Below, one piece after another: positions 8,642 through 14,085 of a stretch of DNA of 14,085 nt. The notes under the pieces were generated by a model, which worked only from the letters and a program-made list of their open reading frames with translations, had not been told where the DNA came from and did no database searches. Source of the DNA: an uncultured Eubacteriales bacterium. Lineage in GTDB: Bacteria; Bacillota; Clostridia; Oscillospirales; Acutalibacteraceae. Position 1 is the first letter of the stretch; every line of letters begins with the position of its first letter. The translations under genes were made by a program, and so were the position numbers. The stretch is taken from NCBI GenBank assembly GCA_934501135.1, contig CAKSUE010000003.1:1-14085 (forward strand), read 5' to 3'.

Positions 8642-9253
8642 ATGTCGGATCCTTATAAAGTTTTAGGAATATCCCCTTATGATACAGATGAAAAAATAAA
8701 AGCAGCCTATAAAGAGCTAGCTAAAAAATATCATCCTGATAATTATGATGGTAGCCCATTGTCTGATGTAGCGGAAGAAAAGATGAAAGAAATTAATGAG
8801 GCATATGATCAAATAATGGATGAACGAAGAAAAAATAGATCCAAAGATTATTCATATTATAATTCGGCTAATGGTTATAAAAGTAGTAGTTATAATGATG
8901 TAAGAAATTTAATTATGTCTGGTAGAATTATTGATGCTGAGCAAATACTTGATGGTATTTCTGAAAGCCAAAGAGATGCAGAGTGGTATTTTTTGAAGGG
9001 CACTGTGCTTTATAAAAAGGGATGGTTAGAAGAAGCTTATAATAATTTTAATAGAGCTTGTAATATGGATTCAGAAAATCGTGAATATAGGGCAGCGATT
9101 AACCAAATAAATAATCAAAGAAATGGATTTTATGGAGGATATAACCCAGTTGCCACTAACAGAGGATGCAGCGGGTGCGACATTTGTACATCCTTAATAT
9201 GCGCTGACTGTTGTTGTGAGTGTATGGGAGGAGATTTTATAAGATGCTGTTAA
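8642..9253 (+). CDS. J-domain/TPR protein with a cysteine-rich C-terminal tail
   Basis: This 203-residue protein starts with a J domain (about 3-62) that has the HPD motif at 31-33, so it should stimulate an Hsp70 such as DnaK. It is not the general chaperone DnaJ: it has no Gly/Phe region, no CxxCxGxG zinc repeats and no DnaJ C-terminal domain. A short Ser/Tyr/Asn-rich linker (about 67-85) is followed by one or two TPR-like helix pairs (about 86-155; WYFLKGTVLYKKG, EEAYNNFNRA). The last 28 residues hold 10 cysteines (176, 179, 182, 187, 190, 191, 192, 194, 202, 203), probably for binding metal or Fe-S. The ATG at 8642 has AAGAGAGG seven bases upstream. An earlier in-frame ATG at 8618 lies inside the previous gene and adds eight residues before the J domain, so it was not chosen. 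The gene lies one base after the DUF5685 gene. Confidence 0.88.
   Translation: MSDPYKVLGISPYDTDEKIKAAYKELAKKYHPDNYDGSPLSDVAEEKMKEINEAYDQIMDERRKNRSKDYSYYNSANGYKSSSYNDVRNLIMSGRIIDAEQILDGISESQRDAEWYFLKGTVLYKKGWLEEAYNNFNRACNMDSENREYRAAINQINNQRNGFYGGYNPVATNRGCSGCDICTSLICADCCCECMGGDFIRCC
9167..9250 (+). other. cysteine-rich tail module of the J-domain protein
   Basis: Ten of 28 codons are Cys, in the pattern C-x2-C-x2-C-x4-C-x2-CCC-x-C-x7-CC, ending exactly at the C-terminus. A Gly-rich, Asn-rich hinge (about residues 155-175) precedes it. I recall similar tails on other clostridial J proteins, but this is from memory. The pattern fits metal or cluster binding better than random codon use, because the rest of the protein has no cysteines. 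Confidence 0.75.
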
Positions 9254-9277
9254 TTATGTTTTCTGAGGTGAGACATT

Positions 9278-9811
9278 TTGAAAAATAGCGGTAAAATTGC
9301 CCTCTGTGGAGTTGTGACTGCACTAAGTTTTATGTGTATGCTATTGACTGGTATAATTACTGTAGGAACATATGCATTGCCTGCATTAGCGGGCCTTTTT
9401 TTAATTATACCTAGTGTTGAAATATCTATTAAATGGTCGTTTTATGTTTATTTTGCAGTTTCTTTATTATCTATATTTATTGCCGTTGATAAGGAGGCTG
9501 CTATTATATTTGTATTATTATTTGGATATTATCCAATATTAAAATTAAAAATTGATATGTTTAAAATTAAAGTAGTTCAGTATATATTAAAAATCTTTAT
9601 TAGTAGTTTATCAATGATTTTATCTTTTATAATAGCAATAAAGGTCTTAGGAATACCGGTGAAATCTTTTGAAATATTTGGCATAAATACTCCTTGGATA
9701 CTATTGATTTTAGGCAACATAGTATTTCTTATGTATGACTATGCAATAAATGATATTTTTAAACTTTATAATAATAAATTTAGAAAAAAGATTAGAAAAG
9801 TATTCCATTGA
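9278..9811 (+). CDS. small polytopic membrane protein, function unknown
   Basis: This 177-residue protein is mostly hydrophobic, with about five to six membrane segments (near 8-32, 33-48, 52-71, 74-90, 98-125 and 138-158) and a basic C-terminal tail (NNKFRKKIRKVFH), expected to be cytosolic. The opening GKIALCGVVTALSFMCMLL resembles the N-terminal helix of ECF transporter S components (substrate-binding membrane subunits), and the size fits, but no known substrate signature is seen. The family is therefore uncertain. The TTG at 9278 is chosen because GAGGTGAG at 9265-9272 lies five bases before it and it precedes the first membrane segment. The gene follows the J-domain gene by 24 bases and precedes trmK by 15, so it is probably co-transcribed with both. 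No ECF ATPase or T-component genes are in the window. Confidence 0.7.
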   Translation: MKNSGKIALCGVVTALSFMCMLLTGIITVGTYALPALAGLFLIIPSVEISIKWSFYVYFAVSLLSIFIAVDKEAAIIFVLLFGYYPILKLKIDMFKIKVVQYILKIFISSLSMILSFIIAIKVLGIPVKSFEIFGINTPWILLILGNIVFLMYDYAINDIFKLYNNKFRKKIRKVFH

Positions 9812-9826
9812 AAGGAGACATAAATT

Positions 9827-10522
9827 TTGACAAAACGCCCCCTTTTTAAACTAAATCCTAGACTTAAATTATGTGCAGAGTATGTAAACAAAGGATCAAA
9901 AATTGTGGATATTGGAACCGATCATGCCTATCTCCCGATTTGGCTTGCTAAATCAGGAAAAATAGAAGCTGCAATAGCAGCGGATTTAAGGCAAGGGCCA
10001 TTGCAAAGTGCTTACTCAAATATAGAAAAATATAATGTATCAGATAAAGTAAAAGTTAGGTTATCTGATGGTTTTGCTAATATAAACGAGGATGAATTCG
10101 ATATAGCTATTTTGGCTGGTATGGGTGGAAACTTAATATGTGATATTATATCAAAATCACCTTGGCTAAAGTATAAAACACTGATTATTCAACCGATGAC
10201 ATCTATATTTGAACTAAGAGAATTCTTATACCAAGAAAATTATGTTGTAAACGATGAGCGAGCGGTTCAGGATGATGGAAAAGTGTATACAGTAATGCTT
10301 ATTAAACCAACAGATAAAAGTGCACAATACGATGAACTCTATCCATATATCGGTTTATTATATAACAATATTGATGTTGACTCAAAAAAATACATAGAGA
10401 AAGAAATTATACATCTTAACAATAAAATAAAAGGCTTTACATCAACGCAAAATTACGAAGAAGTACAGACTTTAAATAGTATTATTAGTAAATTAAAAAC
10501 CTATTTAGAAAAGGATTGTTAG
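9827..10522 (+). CDS. trmK: tRNA (adenine(22)-N1)-methyltransferase TrmK
   Basis: TrmK (B. subtilis YqfN family, COG2384) uses S-adenosylmethionine to methylate N1 of adenine 22 in the D-arm of some tRNAs. The 231-residue length is typical. The N-terminal Rossmann-type domain starts with LNPRLKLCAEYV and motif I VDIGTDHAYLP (D28 to P37). A second-strand acidic residue (D53 in AADLRQGPL) probably binds the cofactor ribose, and the motif IV-like AILAGMGG spans about 94-101. LIIQPM follows further on. The C-terminal part (about 190-230) is predicted to be the helical coiled coil found in this family. The TTG at 9827 is supported by AAAGGAGA at 9811-9818, which overlaps the upstream stop, with an 8-base spacer. 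The Nif3-family gene follows after a single base; this trmK-yqfO pairing is also found in B. subtilis. Confidence 0.94.
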   Translation: MTKRPLFKLNPRLKLCAEYVNKGSKIVDIGTDHAYLPIWLAKSGKIEAAIAADLRQGPLQSAYSNIEKYNVSDKVKVRLSDGFANINEDEFDIAILAGMGGNLICDIISKSPWLKYKTLIIQPMTSIFELREFLYQENYVVNDERAVQDDGKVYTVMLIKPTDKSAQYDELYPYIGLLYNNIDVDSKKYIEKEIIHLNNKIKGFTSTQNYEEVQTLNSIISKLKTYLEKDC

Positions 10523-10523
10523 A

Positions 10524-11615
10524 ATGATAAAAGTTAAAAATATATATGAATTCATAGATAGTTTTGCTCCATTTAACGTTTCAATGGATTTTGATAATTG
10601 TGGACTATTAGTCGGAGATCTTAACTCAAATATCAAAAATGTATTGATTTCCCTCGACATAACAAATGATGTAATTGAAGAAGCGAAAAATTTAGGTGCA
10701 GGTCTAATAGTAAGTCATCATCCTGTGATATTTAAACCAATAAAAAATATTATGTTTGGATCTATTGTATATAAATTAATTGAAAATAATATCTCTGCTA
10801 TATGTGCACATACCAATTTGGATATGGCAGAGGATACTGGAGTAAATACTTGTCTTGCAAATGCTTTGGAGCTTAAAAATTTAAGACCATTATCAATATA
10901 CAAAAGTGAAAATTATAATAAAATTGTAGTTTTTGTTCCTGAGGCCAACTCTAAAGATGTTATTAGAGCTATGTCTAATGCTGGTGCAGGAATACTAGGA
11001 AACTATAGTGAATGTAGTTTTTCATCATCTGGTGTTGGAACATTCAAACCAAACGCAAATTCTAATCCATTTATAGGAAAAATAGGAAACTGTGCAGAAG
11101 TTGATGAATATAAAGTAGAAATGATATGTACTAAATCTAAAACTAAAAGTGTAGTAGAAGCTATGTTAAATGTTCATCCATATGAAATGCCTGCATACGA
11201 TATCTTTGAGACATCTGCTATTAAACATAATGTTTCATGTGGCTTAATTGGGGATTTGGAAAATAGTTACAATGCTGATGGCTTTGCCTATTATGTAAAA
11301 AATAAATTACAATGCAACGGAATTAGGTATTTTAATTTTAATGACAATATAAAAACAGTGGCATTATGCTCCGGTGCAGGAGGAAATATGATTTCCGAAG
11401 CAATAAATAAAGGGGCAGATGCATTTATCACCGGAGAAATAAAACACCATGAAATTTTACTTGCAGAGCAGCACAATGTTTCTGTTTTTGATGCTGGGCA
11501 TTTTAAAACAGAAGATATAGTTATTCGACCTCTAATAAATAAGTTAGCTGAGGAATTTAAACAGGTAAATTTTATAAAATCAAAATCATTTACAGATAAA
11601 AGTTTATATATATAA
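10524..11615 (+). CDS. Nif3/YqfO family dinuclear metal-centre protein
   Basis: This belongs to the Nif3-like family (YqfO/YbgI, also annotated as GTP cyclohydrolase I type 2-like), whose cellular role is not settled. The metal site residues are visible: His65-His66 in SHHPVIF, His96 and Asp100 in AHTNLD, and His326 and Glu330 in GHFKTED. The 363-residue length matches the long form, in which a PII/CutA-like domain (about 133-230, including GVGTFKP and NPFIGKIG) is inserted between the two halves of the metal-binding domain. The segment ITGEIKHHEILLA is also typical. The ATG at 10524 is one base after the trmK stop, with AAGGA inside the trmK end. The neighbours suggest an RNA-related role, but this is inference from gene order only. 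Confidence 0.93.
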   Translation: MIKVKNIYEFIDSFAPFNVSMDFDNCGLLVGDLNSNIKNVLISLDITNDVIEEAKNLGAGLIVSHHPVIFKPIKNIMFGSIVYKLIENNISAICAHTNLDMAEDTGVNTCLANALELKNLRPLSIYKSENYNKIVVFVPEANSKDVIRAMSNAGAGILGNYSECSFSSSGVGTFKPNANSNPFIGKIGNCAEVDEYKVEMICTKSKTKSVVEAMLNVHPYEMPAYDIFETSAIKHNVSCGLIGDLENSYNADGFAYYVKNKLQCNGIRYFNFNDNIKTVALCSGAGGNMISEAINKGADAFITGEIKHHEILLAEQHNVSVFDAGHFKTEDIVIRPLINKLAEEFKQVNFIKSKSFTDKSLYI

Positions 11616-11629
11616 ATATTGGAGGAAAT

Positions 11630-13387
11630 ATGGCACTAGATGGAGCTTTTTTGAGACATATAAAAGAAGAAATAGAAAGCAATTCTATTAATTCAAGAGT
11701 CGATAAGATATATCAACCCAATAAAGATGAACTTATACTTTTTTTAAGATCAAAAAATAATGTAAAAAAACTGCTTATTTCTTCAAGAGGAACAAACAGT
11801 GCAAGAATACATTTTACTAATCATATTCCAGAAAACCCTAAAGTACCACCTATGCTTTGCATGTTATTTAGGAAAAAATTTTGTGGAGCTAAATTAATTG
11901 CAGTACGGCAGCCATCTCTAGAACGTGTTTTGTTTTTGGATTTTAGCGCCAAAACCGAACTGTCGGAACCAATTCAGTTAACTTTAGTTGTCGAAATTAT
12001 GGGCAAATATAGCAATATAATCCTTATTGATAATGAGGAGAAAATTATAGATGCCATAAAACGTGTCGATATTCAAATGTCTTCTAAAAGGCTTATACTC
12101 CCAGGAATTAAGTACAGTTTGCCGCCTGCACAAAATAAAATTTCATTATTTAACACTAAAAAAGATCAAACAATAAATGAAATTTTAGACTCGCTGAATG
12201 ATGGATATTTTTCAAAATCATTATTAAAAGTTGTCCAAGGCATTTCTCCTGTAGTATGCAGAGAAATAGAAATTTTAGCTTTTAATCGTTCTGATATGCC
12301 AGTAGAAAACCTAAAAAAAGATGATCTTTTAAAGTTAAAAGATGTATTGTCTTATTTATTTGATGTTGTTAACAATAAATCTGGGACCCCGTTTTTAGTA
12401 TATGATACAAATGGAAAACCTCTGGAGTTTTCGTTTATTAATATAACACAATATGGAAGTATAGGACATGTTGTTAAATATGAAACATTCTCAGAGTTAC
12501 TGGACGATTTTTTCTATGAACGAGATAAAATAGAAAGAATGAGGGTAAAGTCGTTAGATATTATAAAAATATTAAATACGGCATCAGATAGGATAACAAG
12601 AAAAATAGGTATACAAAAATCAGAAATAAAAAATTGTTCGAATTTTGAACAATTTAAAGTATATGCGGATCTTATTAACTCAAATTTATATTGTATTAAA
12701 AATGGAGTTTCTTCAATAGAACTACAAAACTTCTATGAGGAAGGCACGCCAATAGTGGAAATTAAATTAGATCCATTATTGGCCGCTTCACAAAATGCTC
12801 AGAAATATTATAAAGAATATAAGAAATCGAAAACTGCTATTTCAGTTTTAAATGAGCAAATAAGAAGTTCTACAAAGGAACTAGAATATATATCAACAGT
12901 TCTTGATGAGTTACACAGAGCTTCTACTGAGTCTGAATTAGATGAAATAAGAGATGAATTATATTCTCAAGGATATTTGAAATCACCTAGGAAGAAAAGA
13001 AATAATAAAAAACTTAACCCTTTGGAGTTTCTATCTTCAAGCGGATTTAAAATCTTGGTTGGAAGAAATAACGTACAAAATGATGAATTAACATTAAAAA
13101 GGTCGGACAAAAATGATATATGGTTTCATACAAAGGAAATACCAGGTTCACATACAGTTATTTTAACGGAGGGAAAAGAGCCGTCTGAAGAAACTTTGTT
13201 TCAAGCCGCGGTAATTGCTGCATTTCACAGCAAGGCAAAAGAATCTTCTAATGTTCCTGTTGATTACACAAAAATTCGTAACGTACACAAACCAAATGGA
13301 TCAAAACCTGGAATGGTAATATATGATAGGTATAACACGGTATATGTTACTCCAGATAAGAACCTTATAGAAAAGCTAAAAATTTGA
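11630..13387 (+). CDS. rqcH: NFACT family protein, RqcH/Rqc2-type ribosome quality control factor
   Basis: This is an NFACT protein (Rqc2/RqcH/FbpA-like). In bacteria RqcH binds stalled 50S-peptidyl-tRNA complexes and recruits tRNA-Ala to add C-terminal alanine tails that mark the nascent chain for degradation. The family is also annotated as fibronectin-binding, an older label. The 585-residue length is typical. The NFACT-N domain starts with MALDGAFL and has PPMLCMLFRK (73-82) and QPSLERV (94-100). A helix-hairpin-helix-like segment lies at about 200-260. Coiled coils follow at about 285-440, and the NFACT-R domain at about 465-565 includes GRNN at 478 and WFHTKEIPGSH from 498. In the DR motif of NFACT-N the acidic residue is Glu98 rather than Asp, followed by Arg99. 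The start has GGAGGA only four bases upstream, a short spacer, but MALDG is the standard N-terminus. Its gap to the upstream gene is 14 bases. Confidence 0.93.
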   Translation: MALDGAFLRHIKEEIESNSINSRVDKIYQPNKDELILFLRSKNNVKKLLISSRGTNSARIHFTNHIPENPKVPPMLCMLFRKKFCGAKLIAVRQPSLERVLFLDFSAKTELSEPIQLTLVVEIMGKYSNIILIDNEEKIIDAIKRVDIQMSSKRLILPGIKYSLPPAQNKISLFNTKKDQTINEILDSLNDGYFSKSLLKVVQGISPVVCREIEILAFNRSDMPVENLKKDDLLKLKDVLSYLFDVVNNKSGTPFLVYDTNGKPLEFSFINITQYGSIGHVVKYETFSELLDDFFYERDKIERMRVKSLDIIKILNTASDRITRKIGIQKSEIKNCSNFEQFKVYADLINSNLYCIKNGVSSIELQNFYEEGTPIVEIKLDPLLAASQNAQKYYKEYKKSKTAISVLNEQIRSSTKELEYISTVLDELHRASTESELDEIRDELYSQGYLKSPRKKRNNKKLNPLEFLSSSGFKILVGRNNVQNDELTLKRSDKNDIWFHTKEIPGSHTVILTEGKEPSEETLFQAAVIAAFHSKAKESSNVPVDYTKIRNVHKPNGSKPGMVIYDRYNTVYVTPDKNLIEKLKI

Positions 13388-13389
13388 GT

Positions 13390-13418
13390 TTGAAGAAAAT
13401 GTTATATTCTGTTATAAT
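13390..13418 (+). promoter_or_regulatory. extended -10 promoter for thyX
   Basis: TTGAAG at 13390-13395 and a perfect TATAAT at 13413-13418 are separated by exactly 17 bases, and TG at 13410-13411 makes an extended -10. This is the best vegetative promoter in the window. Transcription should begin near 13425, leaving a leader of about 37 bases before the thyX ATG. It starts just two bases after the rqcH stop. No terminator is seen between rqcH and thyX, so read-through into thyX is also possible. Confidence 0.8.
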
Positions 13419-13448
13419 AAAATATTATTTAGATTAGCTTATATATCT

Positions 13449-13464
13449 AGGGGGAACATTTATG
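13449..13464 (+). promoter_or_regulatory. ribosome binding site of thyX
   Basis: AGGGGG at 13449-13454 lies seven bases before the ATG at 13462. It differs from the AGGAGG type used by most neighbours but is well placed and leaves little doubt about the start. Confidence 0.7.
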
Positions 13465-14085
13465 TTGAAAGTAGAGCTAATATCATATACACCGGAGCCA
13501 GAAAAAACTATAACTGCAGCTGCAAAACTATGTTATTCAAGTGCTGATATCGATGAAATAAGAGAAAATATTAATTGTGAAAATACTGCTAGGTTCGTAG
13601 AAATGCTTTCTAATATAGGGCATGAAAGTCCAATGGAACATGTATCTTTTACTTTCGGAATACAAGGAGTATCAAGAGCGTTTTTGGCGCAGCTAACCAG
13701 ACATAGGATTGCCTCATATAGTGTAAAAAGTCAGAGATATGTAAATGAAAATATGTTTGAATATGTAATACCGCCAGAAATAGAAAATATACCACAGGCA
13801 AAAAGTGAATTTATAAAAGCTATGGAAGAGGACCAAAAACATTATGAAAATATTACATCTATTTTAAAAGAAAAACATATAAAAACATTTATGGATAAAG
13901 GAATAGAAGAAACTAAAGCAAATAATATGGCAGAAAAAAAAGCTATTGAAGATGCAAGGTTTGTTCTACCAAATGCATGTGAAACTAAAATTATATGTAC
14001 ATTTAATGCAAGAAGCTTAAAAAACTTTTTTGCTCATAGGTGTTGTAATAGAGCTCAGTGGGAAATTAGGCAAGTGGCTATAGAA
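13462..14085 (+). CDS. thyX: flavin-dependent thymidylate synthase ThyX, 3' end cut by window
   Basis: ThyX makes dTMP from dUMP with methylenetetrahydrofolate, FAD and NADPH, and unlike ThyA leaves tetrahydrofolate, so it does not depend on dihydrofolate reductase. The reading frame is open to the window end, giving 208 residues of a usual 220-250. The signature RHRx7S is complete: Arg80-His81-Arg82 and Ser90 in [14 protein letters not shown]. Other conserved parts are an early [30 protein letters not shown], and the nucleotide-binding end [15 protein letters not shown]. The gene has its own good promoter and is not coupled to rqcH. The missing part is probably only a few dozen residues. Confidence 0.96.
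   Translation, partial: MLKVELISYTPEPEKTITAAAKLCYSSADIDEIRENINCENTARFVEMLSNIGHESPMEHVSFTFGIQGVSRAFLAQLTRHRIASYSVKSQRYVNENMFEYVIPPEIENIPQAKSEFIKAMEEDQKHYENITSILKEKHIKTFMDKGIEETKANNMAEKKAIEDARFVLPNACETKIICTFNARSLKNFFAHRCCNRAQWEIRQVAIE

Noticed and set aside
8642..9253. Calling the J-domain gene dnaJ
   Set aside because: It lacks the Gly/Phe region, the zinc repeats and the C-terminal substrate domain, and there is no dnaK or grpE nearby.
13430..13450. A TAGAT/ATCTA stem in the thyX leader as a riboswitch or attenuator
   Set aside because: There are only five weak base pairs, and the leader of about 37 bases is too short for a known riboswitch class.

Overview
The window is AT-rich, densely packed DNA with every gene on the + strand. 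It looks like a low-GC Firmicute of the Clostridia type. The reasons are PolC (the Gram-positive replicative polymerase), the rseP-ispG-polC order, strong AGGAGG-like ribosome binding sites, frequent TTG starts, a flavin-dependent thymidylate synthase (ThyX), and a DUF5685 / J-domain gene pair that I associate with Clostridia. There are no tRNA or rRNA genes, insertion sequences or CRISPR arrays, and no spacer exceeds about 200 bases.

Region 1 (1-7579) is a tightly spaced operon-like run. It holds the end of the site-2 protease RseP (N-terminus cut off by the window edge), IspG (an Fe-S enzyme of the MEP isoprenoid pathway), the 1454-residue DNA polymerase PolC, and an AI-2E-family membrane protein. 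rseP and ispG overlap by one base (TAATG). The other gaps are 13 and 20 bases.

Region 2 (7580-7776) is a very AT-rich spacer of about 200 bases. It carries an imperfect hairpin and a 14-base palindrome, and is the most likely place for one transcription unit to end and another to begin.

Region 3 (7777-9811) is the least understood part. It encodes a cysteine- and aspartate-rich DUF5685-family protein, a J-domain/TPR protein whose last 28 residues include 10 cysteines, and a small polytopic membrane protein. The first two look like a functional pair of unknown role and are the best candidate here for an undescribed system.

Region 4 (9827-13387) holds RNA and translation housekeeping genes: TrmK (tRNA m1A22 methyltransferase), a Nif3/YqfO-family dinuclear-metal protein, and an NFACT/RqcH-type ribosome quality control protein. 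Region 5 (13388-14085) has a good extended -10 promoter followed by thyX, which runs off the window end.

Five of the ten visible start codons are TTG. Everything here comes from reading the sequence and recalling families. No database search was run.
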